A stretch of 39,392 bases of DNA from an uncultured Pseudomonadales bacterium (GTDB taxonomy: Bacteria > Pseudomonadota > Gammaproteobacteria > Pseudomonadales > Azotimanducaceae): positions 1-39,392 of the forward strand of contig CAMYJX010000041.1 in assembly GCA_947258825.1 (NCBI GenBank), read 5' to 3'. Below, one piece after another: positions 1 through 7,741 of the stretch. The notes under the pieces are model-generated. The model was not told where the DNA came from, searched no databases, and saw only the letters and a program-made list of their open reading frames with translations. A program made the translations under genes and the position numbers. Position 1 is the stretch's first letter, and each line of letters begins with the position of its first letter.

Positions 1-2
1 AT

Positions 3-89
3 GCAGCTTCGTTGGTTCAGGAGATGAAGACCCGACTCGAGCATCCGGCCACCCTGTTTCTGCCGGCCCTGGATACCCCGGACGGATAG
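3..89 (+). CDS. possible C-terminal tail of a CDS entering from the left
   Basis: An open frame entering from the left edge reads 28 codons and stops at TAG (87-89). The composition looks coding (LVQEMKTRLEHPATLFLPAL) and third positions are mostly G or C. It would be the last residues of a plus-strand gene truncated by the window edge. No family can be assigned from so short a piece, and it could be chance; adding the sequence to the left would decide. Confidence 0.3.
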   Translation, partial: AASLVQEMKTRLEHPATLFLPALDTPDG

Positions 90-109
90 CCGACTGCAAC
101 GGTCAGCGG

Positions 110-241
110 GACGCGCTCGGCGACAGGCAGTGCTTCTTCAGGATGGCCGGTCCAGAGCAACGTGATGGCCAGACAAGCGAGCACTTTCGGGTCGTTGGGT
201 GCCAGCTTCTGCGCGGTGCGAGCCGCCCCGTGCTGTCGGTT
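110..241 (-). pseudogene. TPR-like gene remnant
   Basis: Just beyond the stop of the SDR gene at 241, the minus strand encodes a TPR-like helix pair (AQKLAPNDPKVLACLAITLL, then TGHPEEALPVAERV). Its spacing recalls the C-terminal TPR region of bacterial adenylate-cyclase-type proteins. The resemblance ends near position 110, and the frame continues as non-TPR sequence to a stop at 17-19. There is no start of its own; the open frame only extends upstream through the 3' end of the SDR gene. I read it as a decayed, truncated fragment of a larger gene. The family link rests on pattern recognition, not a search. Confidence 0.4.
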
Positions 242-1083
242 CAGCCACCGAAGCCGCTGTATAAAGCGTTGTCCTCGGCAAGCGCGGCTACCCGCTTCTG
301 CAACACGTTCTTCCATTCCGGGTGGGTAATGATCCAGAACTCATCGGCAACGATGGCGTCAATAACCATGTCTGCGATTTCGGACGGGTCTTTCCCCATC
401 TGCTTCAGAAGCTTGCCGGCACCCTCCTCGAAAGCCTGCTCCGCGGCGGAGGATTGGTGATCTTTTGCGGACTCTGCAGGTCTATTCCGTTTGCTGGCTA
501 CGATCTGAGTATTTACGGCGCCCGGGCAGAGCACAGAGGCTGATACCTTCGATCCTTCTTCTTCGAGCTCCCTGCGCAACGTTTCGGTCAGTGCCACCAC
601 GCCGAACTTCGCCACGTTATAGGGGCCGATTGCCGGCCCCGATTGCAATCCGTTGGTGGATGCCGTGTTCACGACGTGGCCGTCTCCCGTCTGTTTGATC
701 AGCGGCAGAAACGCCTTCACGCCGTAGATGACGCTCCAGAGGTCGACGCCCAGGACCCACTCCCAGTCGGCGATGGTCAGCGCCTCGATTGGCCCCGATA
801 CGACGACGCCGGCGTTGTTGTGGACCACGTTGACGCCGCCAAATTCACCCATGGTTTTTTCAGCCAGCGCCTGTATCGCCTCCCAGCTGGATACGTCGGT
901 GGGCACGCCGATGACCTCATGGCCTGCGTCGGTGAGATCCTGGACCGCTTGCCCGAGGGCGACTTCCTCAATGTCCGCCAGCACCACCTTCATACCTTCC
1001 CGGGCGAAGCGGGTAGCCGTGGCACGACCGATACCGCTTGCCGCTCCGGTGACGACTGCAACTTTGCCGGCAAAATCTTTCAT
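241..1083 (-). CDS. SDR family NAD(P)-dependent oxidoreductase
   Basis: A 280-residue classical short-chain dehydrogenase/reductase, presumably cytoplasmic. It has the dinucleotide-binding TGAASGIG at residues 12-19, NNAG at 89-92, catalytic Ser142 and the Tyr155-x3-Lys159 pair (YNVAK). Asp37 at the end of beta-2 favours NAD(H) over NADPH by the usual SDR rule. The ATG at 1083 was chosen because GGAG lies a few bases upstream and the Rossmann motif then starts at the normal distance; a longer in-frame extension to 1152 lacks homology. It is divergent from an alpha/beta hydrolase 71 bp away, so a shared promoter region is possible. The substrate cannot be read from sequence; a hydroxy- or keto-lipid is a guess. 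Confidence 0.93.
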   Translation of the reverse strand: MKDFAGKVAVVTGAASGIGRATATRFAREGMKVVLADIEEVALGQAVQDLTDAGHEVIGVPTDVSSWEAIQALAEKTMGEFGGVNVVHNNAGVVVSGPIEALTIADWEWVLGVDLWSVIYGVKAFLPLIKQTGDGHVVNTASTNGLQSGPAIGPYNVAKFGVVALTETLRRELEEEGSKVSASVLCPGAVNTQIVASKRNRPAESAKDHQSSAAEQAFEEGAGKLLKQMGKDPSEIADMVIDAIVADEFWIITHPEWKNVLQKRVAALAEDNALYSGFGG

Positions 1084-1154
1084 GGTTTCTCCAGTAGCTC
1101 GCAGGAAACGAGAGGACAGCATGAGTCGCCGCCGATCTCCACAAGTGAGCATCG

Positions 1155-1988
1155 ATGTTACGCTATACGGCTATGGAGATCCTGCAGCAACTGGTGCCCG
1201 TCAACGACACCCGCCTTTATTGTGAGCGGGCAGGGCAGGGTGATGCTCTGGTGCTGGTTCATGGCGGTGCGGGTGACCGGCGCTATTGGGATGGGCAGTT
1301 TCCGGCGCTGGCACAGCAGTACGATGTGATTCGCTATGATCTTCGCGGCTATGGCAGATCAGACAGTCCCGTTGAGGGTCAGGCCTACAGGCACGAGGAC
1401 GACCTGCATGAGCTGTTGAGGACATTGGGGGTTGCCAGGGCGCATGTTGCCGGTTACTCGCTGGGTTGTCAGATCGTGGTGGACGCTTACACCCTGTATC
1501 CGCAGCTGTTTCAATCGATGATTGCGGTCGGGCCTTACATATCGGGGCACACCTCTCCCGCTGCTGATGCGCTGTTCGGCGGGTACGCCGAGTGCGGGAC
1601 GGTATTCAACCGCGCTGGCCCCAGAGCCGCCGCCGAGCAGTTCCTCAGCATTCCCGCGTTCAACCCGGAGCAGATTCACGCCGGGATCAGGAGAGAGCTG
1701 CTCACGATCTGCAGCGAGTACGCCTGGTGGTGGGCGGACCACGAAGATCCCCTGGTGCCTGTAAGCCCGGTTGCTACCGAGGTGCTGACGCAGATACAGG
1801 TTCCCCTGCTGACCATTACGGCCGAGCACGACGCGGCCGTGTGCCGAGAGGTGGCCGTGCGTCTGGAGCAGAGCGTGGCGGGCAGCAGGCGGGTGGATCT
1901 TGCAGGCGCCACCCACTTCATGCTGATGGAGCAACCGGCTGTCTTCAATCGCGTGCTGGTCGAGTTTATTGGTCAGGTTGCTCCCTGA
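1155..1988 (+). CDS. alpha/beta hydrolase
   Basis: A 277-residue alpha/beta hydrolase fold protein. It has an oxyanion-hole HGG near residue 36, the nucleophile elbow GYSLG with Ser102, a likely acid Asp226 (TAEHDAAV) and the catalytic His254 (GATHF). This is the complete triad in canonical order, with a cap region around 130-200. The length fits ester, lactone or C-C bond hydrolases; the substrate is unknown. An ATG at 1173 (MEILQQ) is an equally plausible start. The 3' end overlaps the convergent DUF6512-like gene by 16 bp. It is divergent from the SDR, and the two could share a catabolic role. Confidence 0.9.
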   Translation: MLRYTAMEILQQLVPVNDTRLYCERAGQGDALVLVHGGAGDRRYWDGQFPALAQQYDVIRYDLRGYGRSDSPVEGQAYRHEDDLHELLRTLGVARAHVAGYSLGCQIVVDAYTLYPQLFQSMIAVGPYISGHTSPAADALFGGYAECGTVFNRAGPRAAAEQFLSIPAFNPEQIHAGIRRELLTICSEYAWWWADHEDPLVPVSPVATEVLTQIQVPLLTITAEHDAAVCREVAVRLEQSVAGSRRVDLAGATHFMLMEQPAVFNRVLVEFIGQVAP

Positions 1989-2473
1989 ACAAAGATGGGC
2001 AGGTTGGGCGGGAAGAAGCCCAGGACCGAGAAGGCCAACGCCTCAAGTGCTATTACGAATTTCGCGATGACCGTTGATGCGGTTCCTTGTAGCTCTATTT
2101 TTCGCACTCTGATGGCAGCAGATTGGCCGATCGCAACAGCGCCACAGAAAAGCATGAGATCGATAACCAATACGTGACGTCCCAGGGCGGCGGTGTAGGA
2201 ATAATATCCAACAGCGATCAATACCGGCATCAACGTAAGGGCCAGCGCTTTTGCCGGCCAGAAGTTGTGTGCACGCTCTGGGAGTTGGGCGCGCTGAATC
2301 AGCGACCATGTCAGGGCTGGCCAGAAAGCGAGCTTCAGATGCTCCCATACGCTTTCATTCATGGCGGAAAATGTCCCGATCCACCAGAGGTTTCCAGAGG
2401 CTTCGTAGGTGAAATGAAGGAGCGACCCGACGATTACAACGAAAACGAAACCTGCGACCTCAGATCGGATCAT
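1973..2473 (-). CDS. DUF6512-like multi-pass membrane protein
   Basis: A 166-residue hydrophobic protein with about five predicted membrane segments. The stretch GSLLHFTYEASG followed by FSAMNESVWEHLKLAFWP is the signature I associate with DUF6512, a family of small inner-membrane proteins of unknown function. The ATG at 2473 was chosen because it starts directly before the first hydrophobic segment; an upstream in-frame extension to 2647 is low-complexity and overlaps the MFS gene. It lies 55 bp downstream of the MFS carrier on the same strand and may be co-transcribed. Its 3' end overlaps the convergent hydrolase gene. No mechanism can be assigned. Confidence 0.8.
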   Translation of the reverse strand: MIRSEVAGFVFVVIVGSLLHFTYEASGNLWWIGTFSAMNESVWEHLKLAFWPALTWSLIQRAQLPERAHNFWPAKALALTLMPVLIAVGYYSYTAALGRHVLVIDLMLFCGAVAIGQSAAIRVRKIELQGTASTVIAKFVIALEALAFSVLGFFPPNLPIFVQGAT

Positions 2474-2528
2474 GTTTCCGGGAAGCGATAAAGGACTCAA
2501 ACCCTCCGTGTTCCTCGCTGGCGGCTGA

Positions 2529-3842
2529 TCACGAATCTGCAGCTGTTGCAGCTGCTGCAGCATCCAGATCCTGGCGGATTGTCCGTCCGGCAAGCAGAAA
2601 GTGCGCGCCCGCCCAGAAGTAGGCGGCCGTAGCGATGATGATCGCATAGCGCAGCGAATCGGTGCCCAAGGTTCCGCTCAGCAGATCGCTGAGCACGCCC
2701 ACCAGAAAGGGCCCCAGCCCGAGGCCGATGATGTTCAGTACGAACAGCAGCATCGCCGAGGCAAGCGCGCGCATTTTCATCGGCGCAAGATTCTGGATGG
2801 TGCCGAAGGCCGGCCCGAGCCAGAGCGAGTTTAACAGGCTTGGCACAACGAGTATCGCGATTGCCAGGTAGGGGTTATCCATCAGCATCGCGACTACGTA
2901 GAACGGAAAACCAACCAGCACGCCGGCTGCGGGCAGCCAGGCGTAAATTCGCCGATCACGTCGGGCCAGGCGGTCCGCTAGCGCACCGCCGATGAAGGTA
3001 CCGATGGCACTGGCGACACCCAGCACCAGACCGAAGTAGGTCGCTGTCTCGGCGATGCCCATCTCGTGGATGCGGATGAAGAAGGCCGGCAGCCACTGGC
3101 CGAGCCCGTAACCGACGAAGGACGTCAAGGCTCCGCCCATGGCTATGTGAACCATGGTCCGGTTGCGCATCAGCGTGCCCAGCGTCTCGCTCAGGGCCGG
3201 TTGCTCGGTCTGGGTCGAGCTGGCGCGGTCTGACATCCCCCGGATGGGCTCGCGCAGGGTCAGTTTTACCACCGCCGCAAGGGCGATGCCCGGAAGACCA
3301 ACCGCGAAGAACGCGGTCCGCCAGCCGTACAGCTCGGCAATCCAGCCGCCCGCCAGCAGGCCCAGAATGCTGCCGATGGGAATGCCCAGGGCGTAGATTG
3401 AAAGCGCCGAGGCCCGCTTTTCGGGGGGATAGTAGTCGGCGATCAGGGAGTGTGCGGGCGGCGAGCAGCCTGCTTCACCGACCCCGACGCCGATGCGGGC
3501 CGCCAGCATCTGCGTGAAGTTCTGCGCCATGCCACACAAAGCCGTCATCCCGCTCCAGATCACCAGTGCCGCGGAAATGATCGAGACTCGATTGGCGCGA
3601 TCGGCGAGGCGGGCGATGGGAATGCCCAGAACGGTATAGAAGATTGCAAAGGCGAGGCCCGTCATGAGGCCGATCTGGGTGTCGTTAAGCCCCAGTTCGG
3701 TTTTGATGGGCTCGGCCAGGATCGTGACGATCTGCCGATCGAGGAAGTTGAACACGTAAACGACGACGAGCATCGACAGAACGTAGGTGCGGTAGCGTGG
3801 CGTGGTCAGGGAGGATGGCAGCGCATCACCGGAATTCTGCAT
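2529..3842 (-). CDS. spinster-type MFS transporter
   Basis: A 437-residue major facilitator superfamily carrier with about 12 transmembrane segments. The N-terminal region (VYVFNFLDRQIVTILAEPIK), the loop 2-3 region with RLADR, and the motif GVGEAGCSPPAHSLIADYYP are typical of spinster-like MFS proteins common near lipid and aromatic catabolism genes in proteobacteria. It sits in the inner membrane and probably moves a hydrophobic or organic-acid substrate by proton coupling; the substrate is not readable. The start at 3842 gives a normal short cytoplasmic N-terminus. The 252-bp upstream region is the likely promoter zone. The DUF6512-like gene follows on the same strand. Confidence 0.92.
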   Translation of the reverse strand: MQNSGDALPSSLTTPRYRTYVLSMLVVVYVFNFLDRQIVTILAEPIKTELGLNDTQIGLMTGLAFAIFYTVLGIPIARLADRANRVSIISAALVIWSGMTALCGMAQNFTQMLAARIGVGVGEAGCSPPAHSLIADYYPPEKRASALSIYALGIPIGSILGLLAGGWIAELYGWRTAFFAVGLPGIALAAVVKLTLREPIRGMSDRASSTQTEQPALSETLGTLMRNRTMVHIAMGGALTSFVGYGLGQWLPAFFIRIHEMGIAETATYFGLVLGVASAIGTFIGGALADRLARRDRRIYAWLPAAGVLVGFPFYVVAMLMDNPYLAIAILVVPSLLNSLWLGPAFGTIQNLAPMKMRALASAMLLFVLNIIGLGLGPFLVGVLSDLLSGTLGTDSLRYAIIIATAAYFWAGAHFLLAGRTIRQDLDAAAAATAADS

Positions 3843-4094
3843 TAAGCTGGCCCTAAAACCGGCCTTTATCCACGGGTTGGGGTCGTCATGACCATCTGAT
3901 CTTTACTAACAAACAGTTCGGTTTTCCCGAAGTGCCGGTCTACGTGATTTCCGACGCTCCAGGTCTGGTTACTTCGATTTTTGCGAAGCTTCGACTCACA
4001 ACAAGCTGCTGGTCTGTGGGCGATGTCGACGGCACCATGCGTCGCGACTTCCGGCCGAACAGAACTTTCAAACAAACACAGGAGAACGCCCCTA
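3843..4094 (+). promoter_or_regulatory. intergenic region upstream of the MFS gene and the small membrane ORF
   Basis: This 252-bp gap separates the MFS gene (minus) from the small plus-strand ORF. It is locally richer in A/T than its surroundings (for example around 3898-3925 and 4066-4080), as expected for divergent promoters. I could not fix -35/-10 boxes with confidence, and see no conserved RNA structure or long gene in it. Confidence 0.4.
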
Positions 4095-4211
4095 ATGGTC
4101 AGCAAATGGATCGAATGCCCCGTCAGATCTGTCATCGCCGGAACGGCCTCAATAACCGTCGCCTGCACCGCCATCACGCTCGGCATGTCGCTCATCAACA
4201 CGATCGTCTAG
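4095..4211 (+). CDS. putative small single-pass membrane protein (38 aa)
   Basis: A 38-codon ORF starting at ATG 4095, preceded by AGGAGA about nine bases upstream, a good Shine-Dalgarno match. The product begins with a short charged/polar head (MVSKWIECPVRS) followed by one hydrophobic helix (VIAGTASITVACTAITLGMS) and a short tail. Its stop TAG (4209-4211) interlocks with the stop of the convergent SDR gene through the shared CTAG. The layout and RBS suggest a real small membrane protein, though the length alone would allow chance. Function unknown; I recognise no family. Confidence 0.5.
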   Translation: MVSKWIECPVRSVIAGTASITVACTAITLGMSLINTIV

Positions 4212-5077
4212 CCGAGGATCTCTGGCCGCTCCTCCCGATGAAACCCATTGAATATCCTGGTATTTTTTGGCTCCGGAGGATCGAAAAGAAAGCTGCCGCT
4301 GCCGTTGTGAATGCCGCCATCGGCTCGCAGCTCGGCGCCGGTAATATACGCCGCCATGTCCGACATCAGAAATACGACGGCGGCGGAAACTTCTGCTGCC
4401 GTGCCATGGCGCCTTAGAGGAATGCGCCGTGTTATCTGGCGTAGGGTCTCCCATGCGGCTTCGGGGTACCGGTCCAGCCCGGTTGTAGCGATGAACCCGG
4501 GGATGACACAGTTTACCCTGACGCCGGCAGCAGCCCACTCGGTTGCCGCCGTGCAGGTAAAGTTCGACAACCCCGCGCGTGCTGCCCCGTTGTGGCCCAT
4601 GCCAGCCATGCCCCGACTGTGGTCTGCGCCGATGTTGACGATGCTCCCGCCGTTGGTCTCCATGCATTGGCGATAGACTTCGCGGGACACGAGAAAATAG
4701 CTGGTCAGGTTGTTTTCAAGCACCGCGTTCCAGCCGTTCAGACTCAGATCTTTGATCAGCGCCGGGAATTGGCCGCCGGCGGCGTTCACCAGGCCGTGAA
4801 TGCGGCCATGCTTCGTCACGATCCGGGTTACCAGATCCGTCACCTGGGGCTCGTCCCTCAACTCCGCCGTGTAGCAGCCTAAAACGCGGCCGCCATCCGC
4901 TTCGATTTCCTCCGCCGTGCGAGCCAGCTTCTCCATGGTGCGGCCGGCCAGCACGATTCGAGCCCCCAGCGCGGCCAGCTCGTGGGCGATGCAGCGGCCC
5001 AGGCCGCCACCGCCGCCCGGAATAAACAGAGTCTGATGGGCAAAGAGTCCTGGTCGAAATCCGCTACGGTAGGGCAT
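4208..5077 (-). CDS. PECR/DECR-like SDR family oxidoreductase
   Basis: A 289-residue short-chain dehydrogenase resembling trans-2-enoyl-CoA and 2,4-dienoyl-CoA reductases. The cofactor loop is GGGGGLG (21-27), followed by Arg46 (LAGRT), which favours NADPH; NAAGG is at 98-102. The usual YxxxK is absent: the equivalent stretch reads HNGAARAG (162-169), as in peroxisomal enoyl-CoA reductase-like proteins that place catalytic residues differently. The C-terminal LRADGGIHNG is typical of this SDR branch. A role reducing an enoyl-CoA in fatty-acid metabolism is inferred. It converges on the small ORF and is divergent from the LLM oxygenase. It could also be a non-enzymatic or unusual reductase. 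Confidence 0.87.
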   Translation of the reverse strand: MPYRSGFRPGLFAHQTLFIPGGGGGLGRCIAHELAALGARIVLAGRTMEKLARTAEEIEADGGRVLGCYTAELRDEPQVTDLVTRIVTKHGRIHGLVNAAGGQFPALIKDLSLNGWNAVLENNLTSYFLVSREVYRQCMETNGGSIVNIGADHSRGMAGMGHNGAARAGLSNFTCTAATEWAAAGVRVNCVIPGFIATTGLDRYPEAAWETLRQITRRIPLRRHGTAAEVSAAVVFLMSDMAAYITGAELRADGGIHNGSGSFLFDPPEPKNTRIFNGFHREERPEILG

Positions 5078-5262
5078 GTCAGCGTCTCATCGTTGTGCCC
5101 TCGGATCATGCCACAGGCCGGTGCCAGTGGGGGTTGCCGCCCGGGGTCGCGCACCCGCCGCCGATAGTGCGACAATCCAGCGGCAGGGCTCGAGGGAGGG
5201 CGCATTATTCAGACAAGGTGCCCGAAGCCGGGATCAGTCGCGTTCTGAGCGGGAGCAGGATT

Positions 5263-6516
5263 ATGACCAGATTGGGTTTCGGCGGATTCATTGCCCCCCA
5301 TCACCCCATCGGGGAGCACCCCACGCTGCAGCTGCAGCGGGATCTGGAGCTGGCACAGCACCTGGATCGATTGGGCTTCGACGAGTTCTGGTGCGGCGAG
5401 CATCACTCTACCGGTTGGGAAATGATCGCCTCCCCGGAACTCTTCCTGGCAGCGGCCGGCGAGCGAACCCATCGCATCAAGCTGGGCACCGGGGTCGTTT
5501 CTCTGCCTTATCATCATCCCTTCAACGTTGCTCAGCGCATCGTGCAGCTGGATCATATGACCCGCGGCAGGGTCATCCTCGGCACGGGGCCTGGCGCGCT
5601 GCCGTCGGATGCCCACATGCTGGGCATCGATCCCATGGTCCAACGTGACCGGCAGGACGAGGCGCTCGGGGTGATTCAACGCCTGCTGCGCGGGGAACCG
5701 CGTTTCACTCACGAGAGCGATTGGTTCACGCTCAGGGACGCCCGTCTGCAGCTGCTGCCGCTGCAGGAAGACCTGCCGTTGGCGGTAGCCTCCATGGTCA
5801 GCCCGTCGGGCATGACGCTGGCGGGTAAGTACGGTACCGGCGTGCTCTCCATCGGCTCCATGTCCACTGCGGGCCTGCAGGCGTTGCCGACCCAGTGGTC
5901 TTTCGCGGAGGACGCCGCCGCCAGGAACGGCCAGACCGTTGATCGGAAGAACTGGCGGATCGTCATGAGCTGGCACATCGCGGAAACTCGCGAGCAGGCG
6001 CGTCAGGAAGCCAAGAACGGCCTGTTTCGCTGGCACAACGAGTACACGGTGGGCACCCTGATGCGACCCGGCAGCGAACCGTTCAAAAGCCCGGATCACG
6101 CGGTGGAAGAAATGACCGACGTGGGCGGCGCCAGCGTCATTGGCACGCCGGACGACCTGGTGGCGGCGGTGCGTGGCATGATGGACGTGACCGGCGGGTT
6201 CGGCACGGTGATCGGCTTTGCCCATGATTGGGCGAATCGCGAGGCCACCCTGCGCAGCTGGGATCTGGTTGCACGCTATGTCATTCCCGAAATCAACGGT
6301 ATGCTGGACGGGTACAGGGAATCCCAGCGCCACGTCATCGAGAATCGCGAGTCCTTCGATCGCGCTGGCGCGGCGGTAATGTCAAAAATCATGGAGAACG
6401 AGCGCGCCGTTGCTGCCCTGTCCGAAACATCGGACGCCAAGGCGGCCATGCCGGCGCACCACGCGCCGGACCTTCGGCCCGAGGCTGAATCGAAAGAGGA
6501 TGCATCTGGCGGATAG
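5263..6516 (+). CDS. LLM class flavin-dependent oxidoreductase (limonene monooxygenase-like)
   Basis: A 417-residue luciferase-like monooxygenase, a TIM-barrel enzyme that uses reduced FMN and oxygen. The N-terminus (GFGGFIAPHHPIGEHPT, then GFDEFWCGEHHSTGWE) and the repeated barrel elements (LGTGVVSLPYHHPFNVA; GRVILGTGPGALPSD) match the branch annotated as limonene 1,2-monooxygenase or long-chain alkane oxidation-like. The ATG at 5263 has AGGA just upstream; a longer frame to 5095 has no family similarity. The last roughly 40 residues are a polar, Ala/Glu-rich tail that looks disordered. The substrate is not certain: terpenes, alkanes or ketones are possible. A separate flavin reductase would be needed and none is adjacent. 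Confidence 0.9.
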   Translation: MTRLGFGGFIAPHHPIGEHPTLQLQRDLELAQHLDRLGFDEFWCGEHHSTGWEMIASPELFLAAAGERTHRIKLGTGVVSLPYHHPFNVAQRIVQLDHMTRGRVILGTGPGALPSDAHMLGIDPMVQRDRQDEALGVIQRLLRGEPRFTHESDWFTLRDARLQLLPLQEDLPLAVASMVSPSGMTLAGKYGTGVLSIGSMSTAGLQALPTQWSFAEDAAARNGQTVDRKNWRIVMSWHIAETREQARQEAKNGLFRWHNEYTVGTLMRPGSEPFKSPDHAVEEMTDVGGASVIGTPDDLVAAVRGMMDVTGGFGTVIGFAHDWANREATLRSWDLVARYVIPEINGMLDGYRESQRHVIENRESFDRAGAAVMSKIMENERAVAALSETSDAKAAMPAHHAPDLRPEAESKEDASGG

Positions 6517-6594
6517 CTCGACAGCCCGCCTGCGACAACAACCGGCATAAGAAAATCCGACAATAAAAACTCCGACCACAAAAAGGAACCAGAC

Positions 6595-7098
6595 GTGAGC
6601 AATATTCAGGCAGTAATGAAAACCAACAAGGGCGATATCCGGCTCAATCTGTTTCCGGATCAGGCGCCGGTGACGGTAGCCAACTTCGTCAATCTGGCGC
6701 GGCGCGGCTTTTATGACGGCCTGAAGTTTCACCGGGTGATCAGCGATTTCATGGTTCAAGGTGGCTGCCCGCAGGGTACCGGCACCGGTGGTCCCGGCTA
6801 CCGCTTCGAGGACGAGTTCGACCCGAGCCTCCGCCATGACCGATCCGGCCTGCTGTCCATGGCGAATGCCGGGCCGGGTACCAACGGGTCGCAGTTCTTC
6901 ATCACCCACGTGCCTACGCCGTGGCTGGATGACAACCACAGCATCTTCGGCGCCGTAGAGGACGCCAGCGACCAGGCGGTGGTGGACAGCATCGAGCAGG
7001 GCGACAGCATCGAAACGCTGACGGTCAGCGGTGATGTGGACGCGCTGCTGGAAGCTAACGCCGATCGGGTCGCCGAGTGGAACGCCGTATTGGACTGA
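6595..7098 (+). CDS. cyclophilin-type peptidyl-prolyl cis-trans isomerase
   Basis: A 167-residue cyclophilin without a signal peptide, so cytoplasmic PpiB-type. Active-site features are [13 protein letters not shown] (Arg, Phe, Gln), the [12 protein letters not shown] block and the FGAV segment; the usual cyclophilin Trp is present in TPWLDD. It accelerates prolyl bond isomerisation in folding proteins. The GTG start at 6595 is supported by AAGGA seven bases upstream. The C-terminal ~30 residues ([20 protein letters not shown]) extend beyond the core. It is followed after 21 bp by the HPF-CSD gene, suggesting a small housekeeping operon. Confidence 0.95.
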   Translation: MSNIQAVMKTNKGDIRLNLFPDQAPVTVANFVNLARRGFYDGLKFHRVISDFMVQGGCPQGTGTGGPGYRFEDEFDPSLRHDRSGLLSMANAGPGTNGSQFFITHVPTPWLDDNHSIFGAVEDASDQAVVDSIEQGDSIETLTVSGDVDALLEANADRVAEWNAVLD

Positions 7099-7119
7099 AC
7101 GTTTAAAAAGGGGAAGCCT

Positions 7120-7686
7120 GTGCAAACACCGCTGCAGATCACGTGGCACAAAATTGAAAAATCCGCGGCCATAGAGGCCGACATCCGTGCGAAGGCACAG
7201 AAGCTCGATGCCTTCTGCGACAACATCATCAGTTGTCGGGTCGTCGTGGACTCCCCGCACAGGCACCATCACAAGGGCAACCTCTACCGTCTCAGGTTGA
7301 GCCTCAAAGTTCCCGACAAGGAAATCATCGTCACCCGGGATCCGGCTGACAACCACGCCCACGAGGATATCTACGTATCCATCCGCGACGCGTTCGATGC
7401 GCTGCGTCGTCAGCTCCAGGATTACGTCCGAGTCCGCCGGGGTCGGGTCAAACCACACGAGCCCTCCCACATGGCGACTGTGCGCCGGCTGATTCCGGAC
7501 GAGGACTACGGATTTCTCGCGACGCCGGAAGGGGACGAGGTCTACTTCAGTCGGGATGTCCTGGTGGACGCCGAGTTCGACAGTCTTTACCCGGGAGTAG
7601 CCGTGCACTACGTCACCCAGCCGGGCGGCGAAAGCGTCCGGGCAAAGCGGGTGTCGCTGATCAAGAGAGAGACGGAAGTTGGCTGA
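7120..7686 (+). CDS. HPF/RaiA-type ribosome-associated protein fused to a cold-shock-like domain
   Basis: A 188-residue two-domain protein. Residues 1-~105 are an HPF/RaiA (Sigma-54 modulation) domain, with conserved elements such as SCRVVVDSPHRHHHKGNLY and AHEDIYVSIRDAFDAL that bind the small ribosomal subunit. Residues ~120-185 form a cold-shock-like OB fold (MATVRRLIPDEDYGFLAT, EVYFSRDVL) with degenerate RNP1/RNP2 motifs. The GTG start at 7120 follows AAAAGGGGAAG. It sits 21 bp after the cyclophilin gene. It likely links ribosome hibernation or stabilisation with RNA binding under stress. This fusion occurs in proteobacteria but is less common than plain HPF. Confidence 0.9.
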   Translation: MQTPLQITWHKIEKSAAIEADIRAKAQKLDAFCDNIISCRVVVDSPHRHHHKGNLYRLRLSLKVPDKEIIVTRDPADNHAHEDIYVSIRDAFDALRRQLQDYVRVRRGRVKPHEPSHMATVRRLIPDEDYGFLATPEGDEVYFSRDVLVDAEFDSLYPGVAVHYVTQPGGESVRAKRVSLIKRETEVG

Positions 7687-7741
7687 GTCTGGGCGCGGCG
7701 TAAAGACCGTAATCAGGGATACTTGAAGCGTCGGACCTTGC

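Noticed and set aside
3932..4417. Plus-strand frame of about 161 codons across the MFS upstream region and into the SDR gene
   Set aside because: Its 3' half is antisense to the SDR gene, and a different frame at 4095 has the better RBS and a hydrophobic helix.
5209..6333. Minus-strand frame of about 374 codons over the LLM oxygenase
   Set aside because: It is antisense to a well-supported enzyme; no motif, signal or RBS supports it.
6382..7608. Long minus-strand reading frame of about 408 codons over the cyclophilin and HPF genes
   Set aside because: It lies antisense to two genes with strong family motifs, RBSs and starts; its translation shows no domain and is a codon-bias artefact of GC-rich DNA.
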